A stretch of DNA of 64,000 nt from Antilocapra americana (Eukaryota; Chordata; Mammalia; Artiodactyla; Antilocapridae): positions 2,329,126 to 2,393,125 of the forward strand of contig ML661900.1 of assembly GCA_007570785.1 (NCBI GenBank), given 5' to 3'. The position numbers and the translations under genes are program-made. Each line of letters opens with the position of its first letter. Positions within the stretch are counted from its first letter, which is position 1. Under the pieces are notes generated by a model, which worked only from the letters and a program-made list of their open reading frames with translations, did no database searches and had not been told where the DNA came from. This document shows, piece by piece, positions 12,541 through 24,960 of this stretch.

Positions 12541-12968
12541 CACGGATGACCTCCTCCACCTCACAGAGCCACTCGATGACAATGCCCTAATGACACCCAG
12601 GGCTGGACAGAACAAGCTCCCCGAGGCCAGAGGCAACACCTGATTCCCACTGGATGCCCATCAGGGCCTTGCCCAACCAAGATTGTTAGGTGAATGGCCA
12701 GTGGCTGCACCAGATTTCCAAATGCAGTCCCCTTCCCTGCGAGCACAGTCTCCCCTGGACATCACAGAGCTGGAAAAGGAAATGAAAACTGGGCTCACTG
12801 CCTAGAAATAATTCCTATAATCCAGGATCAACATCTCTGATAACACTAGCCTGTCTGCCTCCAGTCTACCTCTAGGCCTGCCATCTAACACCCCAAGTTC
12901 TCACCTGAGGGCAGACTGCTCAGAGAAAGTCTGCTCTTTCCAGGAGGGCTGACCGTGCAAAGGGCCAG

Positions 12969-13172
12969 TTGTTGTTTAGTCCCTAAATTGTGTCCGACTC
13001 TTTCACAACCCCATGGACTGCAGCCTGCAAGGCTCCTCTGCCCATGGGATTTCCCAGGCAAGAATACTGCAATGGGTTGCCATTCTCTTCTCCTGGGGAT
13101 CTTCCCAACCCAGGGATCGAACCCGCCTCTCCCGCATTGGCAGGCAGATTCTTTACCACTGAGCCACCAGGG
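12969..13172 (-). mobile_element. Bov-tA SINE
   Basis: On the minus strand the CCTGGTGGCTCAGTGGTAAA head and AAGAGTCGGACACAATTTAG end are recognisable; nearly intact. Confidence 0.93.
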
Positions 13173-14384
13173 ATGGAGGTCAAAGGATCTCAGCTCTTGA
13201 CTGTCCCCTTCTCCTCCAGATTCCAGTTCTCCCACACAATCAATCAAAAAAAGTAAAGCAATGGCCTGGCATACAAACTCATGAAAAGATGCTGATTCCC
13301 ATTCAACTAGAAATACTTCTCGCCCACCCAAAATGAACTAAATCTTTGAACAGCTGTACAATTACACCAAAACCTAACCAACTCCTCAGCCCATTTATCC
13401 AGGGATCATCTTGATGTTCAGTCATATAGATATCCCCAATTCAGCAATGCCCACGGAAATTATTGTATGAACCACAGATTTCTGGCCCCAGGTGATATTC
13501 AAATCTGTACTTTACCTTCAGGCTTCCCTGTGCCCCTCTTCATTTACTATGGAAAGATTCCAGACCTCCCTCAGAATCAAAAAACTTGCAGACACTTGAT
13601 GTTTACTCCCAGCAATGAATACTACAGACAAATATGGTTTCTCTTCAAAGTTTTTTTTCAAAGCTATCAGGTGCTAATCTATTTTTAAAGTCTCAGCACT
13701 GTAGTTTCTTAAATGGAAAATTTTCACTGCTGTATCTGCAGAAAAAGCATGATGCTTATGACATGGTGGATGCTCAAAAATATTTGCTAAAGGGAGAAAC
13801 GGACATTGCAAACCTCCTTCTGACCATGCAACGCAAGCACACCACACACCCACCCTAAAAGGAAGTAAGGGTCTGAAGTGTTCATTCAGTCCAACCAATA
13901 TACACAGGTCATCTAATCCATGGCTGACACTTCACTAAGTATTCAGGCTGATGTGGAGAACCAAGAAGTATAAGCTCTCAGGAAACCCACACTCTAGTAG
14001 GACACAGCATCGGATGTGCAAAATCCAAAACAGGACAAGACCCATTTTAGGGAGGAATGCCATCCTGAATTTGTCCATTCGGGGTTTCCTGTGCTGCTTG
14101 GTGAGCTATTATTTACTGGGTGATCATGAAACCCACAGCCTCTCCAAGACCACCTTAGCCTCCTGACTCTCGAGGCCTCCCTTGCACATACAAGTGCTCA
14201 GCGTGTTCACCTCACTAAGTTCTCTAAGTACAGTATTGAGCAGAACATTAGTCAGAAGCATCGCTACTTCCTAATCCACCATATTGTATTCACTCTGTGA
14301 AAGTGATCAAAATCCCCTGAGGACTGGGACTGCCAGGATGTAGGTAAACACCCACTCAAATGTCATTAAGACCCTACTACCGCA

Positions 14385-14640
14385 ACCTCCAACCTTTTGG
14401 CACCAGGGACCAGATTGTTTAGTGGAAGACAATTTGTCCATGGACTGGGGTGGTGGTGGGAGTGTGGATGGTTCAGGCAGTAAAGAGAGAGATGGGGAGC
14501 GGTGGGAAGCAGCAGACGCAGTCTCACTCACCTGCCGCGCACATCCTCTGTGCGGCCTGCTTCCTAAGAGGCTGCAGACCAGCACTAGTTCACAGATTGG
14601 GCGCTGGAGACCCCCTGCCCTACTATATACATCTCTAAAA
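14385..14640 (+). mobile_element. hAT-like non-autonomous DNA element (copy 1)
   Basis: The start CCAACCTTTTGGCACCAGGG followed by GTGGAAGACAATTTGTCCAT is a familiar mammalian DNA-transposon end; I am not sure of the family name. An inverted relative lies at 26750-26968. Confidence 0.6.
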
Positions 14641-15359
14641 GAACTGAAAATTCCTAGCCAAAACCCCTTCCGCTCCCATAACTGGAGAGTCATTTCTACA
14701 GTAATAGGGTTCTTTTCTTTCTTTGGACAGAAGGCTATTATCTATATTTTGTTCTATGGGAAGGCTGATGGGTGAAGGCAGCTGAGCAAGGAGACCGTCC
14801 ACCCCTCAGAAGCCTCAGTGAGATGGGAGAGCTGGTGCTCACCAGCTCTCAACCTGAATGCATGTGACCCCTCCCTTCATTTCTCAAGCAACAGTTCCCT
14901 CCACAGGGGAAGGAAATTGGCAACATGCATGCCTATGAGAGGAGCAAGTGGGACATGAGAGAAGTCAAAGAAGGTGGCTGTGAGGAATGCTGCAGGAAAT
15001 GCAGCCCAGCATAGCCAGGTAGCCCTGAGCCAGCAGCCCCAGCTCATTTCTGAGCTTAAGTGTTGCTTAAGAGGCAACGGACTACCAGATCTTCAACTTT
15101 GCATTTATCTTCTTTAGAACCTGTCTGCCGGTGGGTAACATTATTAATATTTCAACTCTTAATACACAAGACATCTTCCAACATAATTAGATGAAAACAC
15201 TGGACATGATCCAACCATCAGTTTGGGAGGGAAAAAATAGAAAAACATAACTACTTGTCAAGCCCTGCTGAAAAGTCTTTGCGTATTCCTGCAGCTAGGG
15301 CCACGAGGTCCTCCCCTCCACTCAGCTGGCATTGAGCATTCCTTGAATCCCCTACACAC

Positions 15360-15700
15360 ACAGACACGCCTAAGGGTCTCTGCTCCTGCCGTTCCTCTCC
15401 CTCGAACACTCCACTGCTCTCTCCATTCCTCCAGTTAACATCAATGTGCCTTGGATACCTGAGCTCAAAAGCCACTTCCTCAAGAAGTCTTCCCTCCTCC
15501 CTTCAAACTAGATCCAGAGCCCCCTGTTACACAGGCATCCCATCTCTTTCCTTTTAGACTTCACAGCACTGGTTGGTGGTGTTTGATTTTTATCAACGCC
15601 TGTCTCTGGGCTACCCAGAAAACTCTTCAAGGACAGGAACTATGCTCACCTTGTTTAATCTATACCCACAGTGCCTAAGCATAAAGAGTGAGAGTGAGTG
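15360..15700. mobile_element. L2-like relic
   Basis: CCACTTCCTCAAGAAGTCTT and AACTCTTCAAGGACAGGAAC resemble the conserved L2 3' region. Confidence 0.6.
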
Positions 15701-17033
15701 AACAAATGAACGAGAAGTGCCCGGCCAGGCCTTCCTAAAACACCAGTGTCGGTGAACTGTGGCTGAGGATCATATCTAGCCTAATGCCTGTCTTTACACA
15801 GTTATAAGCCAAGAATGGTCTTTATGTTTTCAAATAATTAAAAAAAAATCAAAAGAACTGCATTGTGTGATGTGAAAATTACATGACATTCATATCTCAT
15901 AGTCCATAAACAAAAATTATGGGAACACATCTACACTCGTTCTACAACTGTTTCAGTACTAAAACATCAGAGCAGAGTAGTCCCAGAGTCGGCACTGGTG
16001 CAAGACCTCAAATATCTACCACGTAATCACTCACTGCCACAACAATGCCCTCAGAGTCTAAGCTGCAGGCATGAAATACAAGAGACATGAAAATTAAGGA
16101 TTGATGGTAATCCCTCTTCTGGATCCCTGATGCCCGTCATATTCACTGAGCAGTCCCTGAATGGCAGCCACCTCCATGACATGTGATGAGAATATCATGT
16201 GAGACATTTAAGAATTCTGGCTGATCACTTCTAAAGGGTTGGCGCTCACACCAAAAACCAAGGCTTACTGGGTAACCACCTTCTACTCTTTCATTCAACA
16301 AATGTCTACCTGGGCACCTACTTTGTGCAGGCACTGTTCTGGGAGGTGAGGATACAAACAGTGGCCCTTGGGGGTCTTCCTGAGCAGAGAATAGTGGGGA
16401 GACTACACTATAGTGAGGCCTGTATGACAGGCAGTAGGAGACAGAAAGGCTGTGATATCACATCCACGAAACTGTACCTGCTTTTTAGGAACATACTCGT
16501 TGGGAAGCCACGACAAACCCGTGAAAAGTTATGTCTTGATAAAAGATTTAACTAACACTTCAAGACCCCTGAGCAGATGCCCCAGGGACAAGCAGCTTAG
16601 TAGAACCCTTTAGCCAAGAATGCCGGTATACCTCATCTATTTTGTACTGCACACACTATGATTACCCGAGCTAACAAATGTTTGTCATTAAGCTGAGAGC
16701 AGTTTCAACACCAGAGAATGTGCGTCCTTCCCACAAAAGTGGGTTAAGAACAGGCATATGCATCTTTGTTGGGTTACGTGTGGCTCAAAACCCAACACAT
16801 ATGTCCATTTGCGCACCACATGCCTTCAAGAAACAGAACAGAGGGAGTGGGGTGAATCTGCTGACGGTCTGATGATGCTCCTCGCTCTGGGGACTGCAGA
16901 AATCTGGCAGGCAGGGTCATTCAAGCTTTCCTCCCAGTCAGTCACATGCTCTCCTTCTGTACGGGACAGCTCACTCCAGAACTGACTCCTGTGTCTCAGA
17001 TCCCAGCAAAGCTCAGTGAGCAGCGTCCAGCAC

Positions 17034-17038
<5 letters not shown>

Positions 17039-17078
<40 letters not shown>
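17039..17078. repeat. (CA)20 microsatellite
   Basis: A perfect CA run, first of two arms of a tandem duplication. Confidence 0.97.
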
Positions 17079-17081
<3 letters not shown>

Positions 17082-17118
17082 CCCCAAGAAGCATAAGTTT
17101 CTATCTGACGGTTGTAGC

Positions 17119-17122
<4 letters not shown>

Positions 17123-17166
<44 letters not shown>
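17123..17166. repeat. (CA)22 microsatellite
   Basis: A perfect CA run in the second arm of the 88-bp duplication. Confidence 0.97.
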
Positions 17167-17169
<3 letters not shown>

Positions 17170-17399
17170 CCCCAAGAAGCATCAGTTTCTATCTGACGGT
17201 TGTAGCAGTTTACAAATGTCGAATAAAAGTACCGCACATCCTGGTAAAGAATGCTGGTGCTTTCATTCTGTATGAAAAAGACAGAAATTCAATGCATTAC
17301 AGGAAAAACCATGACACCTAATCCCAAGCCATTGAAATAGAAGTTAAAAAAAAAAAAAAAGGAAGACTTGTCAAAACAGATAAGAGAATTAGATACCCA

Positions 17400-17540
17400 G
17401 CATTTTGGACACTCACTGTTCCAAGAGTCTACTATCCAAGAAGGTCTCAATCTATCTTCATGATCTCAGACAAATCACATTCCCTCTCTGGCCTCCATTC
17501 CCTCATCGGTAAAATAAGGCATGGACCACATCTCTGAGTT
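17400..17540 (+). mobile_element. MIR
   Basis: ATCTCAGACAAATCACATTC and CCTCATCGGTAAAATAAGGC match the MIR core. Confidence 0.7.
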
Positions 17541-20189
17541 TAGGAACAGAAAAGTTTACTAAGAAATTCCAATATCAGCTTTCATTAAGACTCAAGCAGG
17601 AAAACATTTTGGAAAAGTTCAACAAAACCACAGCTCTTCCAGAGTAGGCAGAAAGTCACTTTAAAATAAGAACCATATGATAATACAATAAGTAAACTGA
17701 CTTTTTTTCTTTTTAACCCGTCAAAAGAAATGGTAGCTATAAAATTATATACATTAGCTAAACCTGAGTAGGGATTAATCCACACTAACCTACAATCCCC
17801 TTAGAAATCAAGGTCTGTGCTACAGCTGAGCAGCCCTAAAGCGAAGCATTTGGGCTTCACTTATTAAAGCTTATGGAAATCAGTTCTTGGGTATGAGAGG
17901 TGAAAAGATAAATTGCTAATTTCCACTTTTACCACCATAAAATGTTTACTCCCACAGCTTAGAATTCATCGTTCTTAAAACATACTCCTTACTCTGAAAG
18001 CCTGCATTCTGACTGCTCCCATCTTTTGAAGAGCCTAGCCTATGTTTCCATTTTCACTGTTTTTACAAAGCAGACCCTTGGCCTCAGGCATGCTCTCTTA
18101 TTCTATGACTAATTCAGCTTTACATACTAAAATGTTCCATAGTCAGTAACCTACGTGAAGATCCACTTCATTAAAAAAAAGAGAGAGAGAGAAACATTCT
18201 GAACATAGAAAAAAATAAATAGAATAATAAAACAAACACCACCTGGTGCTAGAAATAAAACACTGCAAAGTCAGTGGATGCCCCCAGGCACCCATTTCCA
18301 CTCACATTCCCCTTTCTTCCCAAGAAGGAACCACCATCCTGAATGCAGGGCTCACCACCCCAACAGAGCTCTCCCTTTCCCACACAGCATATGCATCTAC
18401 ATGACCTCAATTTTTACATGAATCATACCTCTGTATGCAATCTGTAACTTTGTTTTTCTTTCTCAATTTTATGTTGATGGGAGTCATCCATGCTGACACT
18501 TAACGGCTCTCATTCCTGTATGTTCGCTGCTGCATAATATTCCACGACACGAACATACTACATAATGGCCAAAAACGTTACATGTTATTTCTTGTAGATG
18601 CCATGTACTGCCTACTCTGTGCCGGAATTCTCCAGAAATCTCAAAATCTTACCGTGAGGACAGTAAGATTCCCATTAGGCTGAAGAAGAAACTGGGACAG
18701 AGAGGTTGTCTAATTTGCTCATCGTCTGTGAGCACCAAATTCAAGCCATAAATTAAAGTCCATCCAACTCTAAAGCCACACTCCTGATACTGCATTTTGT
18801 AGCCCCATTTATATAGATATCTCCATCATTCAAAAAATTGTAATGAAAATATCTGATAGAGGGCTCCAAAGTCATCTGAGAAAATCTGAAACAGGATGCT
18901 CTATTTTCTGTTTTAACAAACAATTCTACAGGAAATTCAGCTGTACAAAGGAACAGTCCATGACAGTGGGGACAAGTCTTTCTTTGGCAAAAGTCCCTGT
19001 GTACTTGCTAGGGTCACTGTGAACTTTACACAAATGCTTCTAAGTAAACCCCAGTTGAACTACAACTCTGCTTGGTTTCCTTTGGAGAACCAGGATGTCT
19101 GCACCCACTTCAAGAAGAGATGGAAGAATCTAAAAGGACACAATAACACAGTAATCAGACTCTGCTTGCAAGAACTGAGTTGACAAAACTCTGAAAAACG
19201 ATCTCGGGGAGCAGCTCCAATTGCTGCTGGCTTCGGAGACCCCGGGAACAGCCCTGTGCTTACAAGGCCAAGGGCGCTAGGCTCAGCCCACTCTGCTCTC
19301 TACTTGGCCAGCTTTGCAGAGAGTTTTCATACATCCCAGCCCAGCCACTCTGGAGAAACCCAGCTTGTAATACGGAAGAGAAGAGAGACAGAGAGGAGTG
19401 AGGGTGGAGGCTCACAGGAACCACGCAATGAGGGAGGCTGGAAGAGAGACCGGACTCCAAGCCAAGGCCCAGACACTCAGGTGATGGAAGCAGGAGGGCC
19501 CCTAGGAGATGATGGGAGCCCCCCAAGAACCAGGGAGGAGGAGGGGCTTCTGAACACCAGGGTGACTTCTGATTCAAGTTCCATGCTTCAACACAGGAAG
19601 CTTCAAATGGGCAAAGCAGGACTGGTTGAAGGAAGCCTTTCTCTCCTCTCCCAGCCAAGGCAGGGAGCAAGCAAACAGGCTCTGCTACTGACTGTGTGAA
19701 CTTAGCAGCAGTGTCCCTGCCCACTCTGGAGGGGACTGCAGTGGATTCTCTCTAAAAGCCCTGCCATCTCTGACTCTCTCTGTCTATAATCTTGGATGCC
19801 ATAACATTTACCAGTGGTTAGCGTTTATTTCATGTAACCCCAACTCCCCCAAGAAGTTTACTATCCCCATTTTACAGATGAGGCAGCTGAAGAGAGTAAT
19901 CATTTAGTCAAGGGCAGGAAGCCCGCAGTCATGAATGCCTGGGAGGGTTACACAGGACATCCACAGGAGAGGTGGCGAGGGGAAGGGAGGGGAGGTGGAC
20001 AGAGAAGGACCCGAGGGAAGGCGCAGCCATTCTCATCTAAACTCAGGTGAAGGGCTTGAGCTGGGGACAGAGTCTGAGAAAGAAACGGGGAAAGGCTGGC
20101 AGACCGGCTTTAGAAAAGGGAGGGTGGACGGAGAAAGTCCGATGGGCAGAGGCGCTAGGCTGAGTTGGATGCCAGGGGCAGCCCCAAGG

Positions 20190-20800
20190 CTAAGCAGGAA
20201 CGCCGAAGAAGGGCGTGTGCGCGCGGTCCCGGGAGGCAGGGGCTGGGCGGCAGGGGCGCGGACCCACCTTGAGCACCGTGACGGCTCCCGCGCTGTGCAC
20301 CTGGAAGTGCGCGGGCGGCTCCGCGCCGGGCTCGGCCGCCTCGTCGGGGCCCGAGTAGCTGAAGCAGGCGTCTGCGATGTCCAGGTGGCCGAGGGGCAGC
20401 GCGTCCTGCGGGCTCTTGAAGTAGTAGAGGTAGCAGCGGCGCGCGTCGAACACGAACCAGCGGTTGCGGTAGCCGCGCAGCGGGCCCTTACCGGACAGCT
20501 TCTGCAGGTAGCCGCACAGCCGAGCCGACTCCCGCCCCGGCCCTGACCCAGGCTCCGCCGCGGCCCCTGGGGCCGCGCCCTCGCCACCGCCGCCCTCCTC
20601 CCCGCGGGCCGCGGGCCCCGGCATTGCCAGCCCGCGCGCCAACCGCCCGCGCCCGGGCCCCCAACGCCTCGGCGCCGCCGCCGCCGCTGCGCCCCCTCCC
20701 CTGAGCCCCGCCGCTCCGCACGGCTTGCGGGCGCGCAAGGCAGCCTGGGACTTGTAGTCCCACCCCCGCCCGCCCCCGGGAACGCCCGCTTCCAGCCAGG
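20190..20800 (-). promoter_or_regulatory. TBC1D2B: CpG island and probable promoter of TBC1D2B
   Basis: The stretch is very rich in G+C and dense in CpG, in sharp contrast to the CpG-poor DNA on both sides. It covers the first coding exon and about 180 bases upstream of the ATG, with runs of CCGCCC and CCCGCCC around 20690-20785 that suit Sp1-type factors. There is no obvious TATA box. This is the usual housekeeping CpG-island promoter layout. The exact transcription start cannot be read from sequence; it probably lies between about 20640 and 20800. Confidence 0.8.
20268..20624 (-). CDS. TBC1D2B: TBC1D2B coding exon 1 (N-terminus and start of PH domain); rest of gene outside window
   Basis: This exon encodes the first 119 residues of TBC1D2B, a large Rab GTPase-activating protein (PH domain, coiled coil, C-terminal TBC domain) thought to act in endosomal traffic. 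The ATG at 20624-20622 has G at -3. The N-terminus (MPGPAARGEEGGGGEG) is a low-complexity Gly/Ala/Glu stretch. From about residue 35 the PH domain begins (LCGYLQKLSGKGPLRGYRNR, then WFVFD, CYLYYFKSPQDA and HFQVHSAGAVTVLK). These match the human protein as I remember it almost residue for residue. The exon ends in phase 0 at AAG, followed by donor GTGGGTC (minus strand, 20267 downward). The remaining PH, coiled-coil and TBC exons lie left of the window. The paralogue TBC1D2 is the only serious alternative; the sequence fits TBC1D2B better. Confidence 0.95.
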
Positions 20801-21172
20801 GCTCTCCGGCAGGCACCCCAGAGGCAGGTCAGGTAGCATCACCCTCTGCCCTCTGTGCCTTCCTGTAATCTGGGCTCAAAACCCCGCTTTGCCAAGCTGA
20901 AACATTGTTCCGTTTCTTTATGGGAGTGTGAACTTGCAGTTCTCAAAAATCCATCAGTGTCCCCTGGAAATTGTACATTTCTCTCTATATAAATTACACC
21001 TCGGTGCAAAACTTTGTTTTTAAATCTCTGCCCTGCCAGATTCATAGGCTAGTATTGCACAACTGAGAGAGCTTATTGCTTGGCGCTGAGTGGGTGCTCA
21101 GTAAATGTTTATAGAATTTGTGAATGAAAGCCAAAACTTTTCCCTCCTCTCCAGACCTCGGTGGGTTCACGT

Positions 21173-21300
21173 TCTGAATTCAACAAATATATACTGAGCC
21201 CCTTCTATGTGCCAAGTACAGTTCCAGACGCTAGAGGACAAGGTAGTGAACAAGCTGCAAGATCATTCCCCTGCCCTCATGGAGATAATAGTCTAGTAAG
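21173..21300. mobile_element. L2-like relic
   Basis: TCAACAAATATATACTGAGC and CATGGAGATAATAGTCTAG are the well-known L2 end text. Confidence 0.7.
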
Positions 21301-21959
21301 GGAGAGAGAGGATACCCACATAAAAAGGCAGATTAAAATCATACTGTGTTGTCTACCTGCCAGTGATGTAACTTAAAAAAGGATTGCCACTTAAATAGCC
21401 CTTATTGTTACCAGTGTTTTATATATTAGCTCATTTGAACTTTCACAGTAACTTCAAGAGGCAAGTGCCTTTGTTTCACAATAGTGTAAGAGGAGGGCAG
21501 GAGGATCAGGCTAAGTTTCAGAGGATCAGAGAGGCCCTGCTGAGGAGGTGACCTGGAGCAGAGACCTGGATGAAGTGAGGGAATGAGTCATGCAAGTTTA
21601 TGGGGGAAATGCGAATACTAAGGCTCACTTTACTTAATGAAAAAAGAAAGGTCATAGCGATATTTGTGAAAGGGTCAGATCAAAACAATATCTTACCTTC
21701 TTCATTTTGCATGTTTATACATAGGTGGGAAACGAACTTTCTGAGATGGAAGGGACTGTGAATTAGATTACTTACTTGGAGGCAGGTTGGAATAGTGAGC
21801 TCACGCAGCCAGCCAACCAGCTGTGGGCCCTGTGTTAGCTGGCCCTGTGTTATCCCACCTCTCCCCAGGCCCGTCAAGGATCTGCCTGGGTGGCCATGGC
21901 AAGGGTGCCTCCATCTTAGCACCCTTTGGATCTCTTCGAGTGCAGTACCACATCGAGTT

Positions 21960-22200
21960 AAAGACTGGACTGTGGATCCAAACTGATGGAATCTGTCTCC
22001 TAGCTCTGCTACTAACCAGTGGTGTGACTTGAGGTAAGTTATGTTATCTCTCTGAGCCTCAGTCTCATCAGCTATAAAATGGGGATAGTACAAGTAGTTA
22101 CCTCATACCATTGTTCTTATAAAGATTACGAGATCATGTGAAAGTGCTTAGCATGGCGCTTAGCATGGTAAGCACTCAGCATATCAATTATTACTGTTGT
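21960..22200 (+). mobile_element. MIR
   Basis: Nearly the whole MIR core is readable: CTCTGAGCCTCAGTCTCATC, TATAAAATGGGGATAG and AGTGCTTAGCATGGCGCTTA. Confidence 0.85.
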
Positions 22201-23276
22201 ACAGTTGACCCTGATATCCTCTGAAACCAGCAGATTCTGAGAGGGGGCTCTTGCAGCCCCGATACATAGGAGGCCAGAGAATGCACTGCAGGAGTGGGAT
22301 GGGCCACCCTTGGGAGTAAAGGAACCATGTTTCATTTGTGCCGTGCTCTGATCAAGAGGGGCTGTGATTAGTTGGCTTGTGGGCTAGGAAGCCAGAGTAG
22401 GGTGTGACCAAGAAGTCCTATGGAAAGGGGAAGAGCTGGCAGAACTGGGTCTGTACACTGTACACAGCTACACACAGGAGGTAGACAAGAGGCCACAGGG
22501 CAGGAGTGGGTACAGCCCCCCTCCATCCTCTGCTCTGTCAGTGAGTTGTGCAAAAAGTAAGGATGGCCATAGCCTGCTGTCACAGAGGACAGACTAAGCC
22601 CTTGGGGTATCTGGTGGAGGCAGATATCTGCTAGGTGTGAGGAAGGCATCCTTCACAGGTGGCAAGAGTGAGCCCCCCTCACCCTGGGGCGAGAGTCTGG
22701 ACTGGCTGGCCAGATCTTGGCAGTTGGTATTGGACAAGGGATCTCTGCAGCCCCTGGCAGAGCTGGTGTCTGTGCTTCTCAGTGGGCAAGCTGGCCTCAA
22801 GCCTGACCCTCCTGCACTTGAACTTCCACCCTCCCTGTCATTTTAACATGCTCTCACACCCTCTTTCTCATGGAGGCCATACCCCACATCATATCAAACA
22901 TATTAAAATGCCCCACATTCCATAGTAAACATAGTCATAATATTTGCTCTAAAAATGTTTGAAGGAGCTTCTAGAATTATTTCTGGATAGTATCTATGAG
23001 GAATTCATTTTAATATACATTTGGCTACTACATCTTGGCAGATATCATGTCGAAGTGGAAATCCTGGCTGAGTGAGAAAAACCCAACCTATAAATTGTTT
23101 TCAAAGGGAGGAACATTTTTATGTAGTAGACATAATGTTACACTTTTCAGACATGTAATGAAATGTTTACTAGTTTTGACTTTCCTCTTGTCCTGGGGTT
23201 TGCAGCTAGTAACTTTTTTTTTTTTTTTTAGTCTACAGACATTTCCTAGGTCCCTTGAAAGTTGGCAGATGTAGGT

Positions 23277-23497
23277 GCTGGTACTGGTACTGGTTTAGTC
23301 GCTAAGTCGTGTCCAACTCTTGTGACGCCATGAACTGTAGCCCGCCAGGCTTCTCTTTCCATGGGATTCTCTAGGCAAGAATACTGGAGTGGGTTGCCGT
23401 TTCCTTCTCCAGGGGATCTTTCCCACCCAAGAATCGAACCCATGTCTCCCACATTGCAGGCAGATTCTTTACTCACTGAGCTACAAGGGAATCCCTG
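23277..23497 (-). mobile_element. Bov-tA SINE
   Basis: On the minus strand the tRNA-derived head, the AACCCACTCCAGTATTCTTG core and the terminal GACACGACTTAGCGACTAAA are present. The outer end carries a GGTACT repeat (GCTGGTACTGGTACTGGTTTAG). Confidence 0.93.
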
Positions 23498-24148
23498 TGG
23501 TGCTGAGCCTACACTGTCTAAAAACTCTATAAACTCTCCTGGCCCTTACCAGGCCCAGAATATGGCCCTCTCTGAGGAGGCGCAGGTGCAAGCCCAGAGA
23601 CCCCAGTGAGACGGGCAAAATGTGGAGGCCTCAAAACCGGGGGCAACATCTCAGCAGGGGCCTCTGGAGGGCCCCACATCTCTGCAGAGCCAAGCAGAAG
23701 TGGCCCAAACATTCCAAGGCTCCAGCACCAACCCCAACACCCTCTGGACCCTCCAGACTTCTCCCAGGCCCCTTATCCTGCCAGTTCTCTCTGGGTCATC
23801 CTGGGATGCTGGTTATTTCATGAACAAACCCTGCAATGTCTCACCCCACCCCGCTCTGTTCCTAAAATTAAAAGCTGAAGGGGCTATATGGTGGACCTTC
23901 ATCTCATCTCTCTTAGCAGCTCTCTCCAAATTCATTTTGGACAATTTTATATTTTATGTAAAATGCTAAACAAATGCAGCTCCTTTTCCCCGACTTTTCT
24001 AACCAGATCATCCCCTCAAGGTCCTCCCACATGGTCATCCTGGGGCTGCCCCTGGTGGTTCCTAATTGCTTGGCACCCTTCTTCAATGGCTTATTGACAT
24101 TTTGCAGTTTCCAGTCTTGTAGATTAAAGGTTAGTGTCCTGTAGTCAG

Positions 24149-24370
24149 GGCTTCCCTGGTGGCTCAAGCAGTGAAGAATCCACCTGCGATGCAGGATCCG
24201 CAGGAGACTCTGGTTTGATCCTTGGGTCAGGAAGATCCCCTGGAGGAGGGCCTGGCAACCCACTCCAGTATTCTTGCCTGGAGAATCCCATGGGCAAAGG
24301 AGCCTGGCAGGCTACAGTCCATGGGGTTGCAAAGAGTCGGATACCACTGGAGCAACTTAGCATGCACACA
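24149..24370 (+). mobile_element. Bov-tA SINE
   Basis: The head GCTTCCCTGGTGGCTCAAGC, core CAACCCACTCCAGTATTCTT and end GCAACTTAGCATGCACACAT are present. It lies 650 bp from an oppositely oriented copy. Confidence 0.94.
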
Positions 24371-24819
24371 TGGCCTGTGGTCGGTCAGAGGCCAGCTGTG
24401 TACAGCCTGTGTGCCTGCCTGGTGTCCAGTACAGGCAAGCTTGGTGCCAGAAGGTCTGTCCTGCCTGTCCATGTGAGCCCCTGCCCCTCGAGCCTCTCAG
24501 GAACCCAGTGACCAGAAGGAAGTGGGCTACCCAGGAGGAAGTGGCTGCTGTTTACTGAAAAGAGGAAATTTGGGCAATGAACTTGCTCCCACATGGCCAG
24601 CCTCTGGGCAAACCCCAGGGGAACACAGAGCCAGTGACTCATCCTAGTCCAGTTTCCCTAGCAGGAAGCAGGGTCAGAGGCCTCTAAGAAGTACCCAGCT
24701 ACCCACTGCCTGTTCAATTCCCAGACCCCAGGGTACGGAGCTGGCTAAGACCCCAACCTGCCATAAGAGGAGCCCGCAATCCTGTGGGGAGCCCAGAGAG
24801 GAAAGTAGACCTTACCACC

Positions 24820-24960
24820 TGGTATGCTGTGTGTCCTTTGGCATGTCTGTGCCCTCTCTGGGCTACAATTTCCCATCTGTTCCGTGAGGGAATGGATGGC
24901 AAAGTGATCTGTAAGGGCCCTGCCCACCTGCTCTGAAATGTATCAGTGGCATAAGGCACA
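24820..24960 (+). mobile_element. MIR relic
   Basis: CCTCTCTGGGCTACAATTTC and CCATCTGTTCCGTGAGGGAA match the MIR core. Confidence 0.65.

Larger units (their letters stand above)
17039..17209. repeat. Tandem duplication, period 88, each copy a CA run plus 43 bp
   Basis: The 43-bp segments at 17079-17121 and 17167-17209 differ by one base (GCATAAG against GCATCAG). Each follows a CA run of 20 or 22 units. Confidence 0.95.
1..20267 (-). other. TBC1D2B: TBC1D2B intron 1 (5' part; continues beyond the left edge)
   Basis: The donor GTGGGTC directly follows coding exon 1 on the minus strand, and no further TBC1D2B exon could be recognised down to position 1, so the whole stretch is read as first-intron sequence. 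It holds a BovB fragment, four CHR-type SINEs, two Bov-tA SINEs, an L1 3' end, MER5A, a hAT-like element, MIR and L2 relics and CA repeats, listed separately. In the unique-looking stretches at about 1430-2030, 2260-3100, 3250-4030, 9280-11090, 12550-12960, 13180-14380, 15710-17030, 17540-18290 and 18800-20190 I see no exon, RNA gene or long conserved-looking ORF. The many short ORFs there overlap on both strands and carry no recognisable domain. Confidence 0.85.

Noticed and set aside
17013..17237. Open frames of VCVCVC / HTHTHT repeats
   Set aside because: They are pure translation of the CA microsatellites.
19935..20546. 203-codon open frame on the plus strand across the TBC1D2B first exon
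   Set aside because: It is antisense to a well-supported exon in very GC-rich DNA, where stop codons are rare by chance. The translation is low-complexity with no domain.
20190..20816. Longer TBC1D2B N-terminus (64 extra residues)
   Set aside because: The frame is open upstream, but the codon at 20816 is GTG, not ATG. The ATG at 20624 matches the family start and context.
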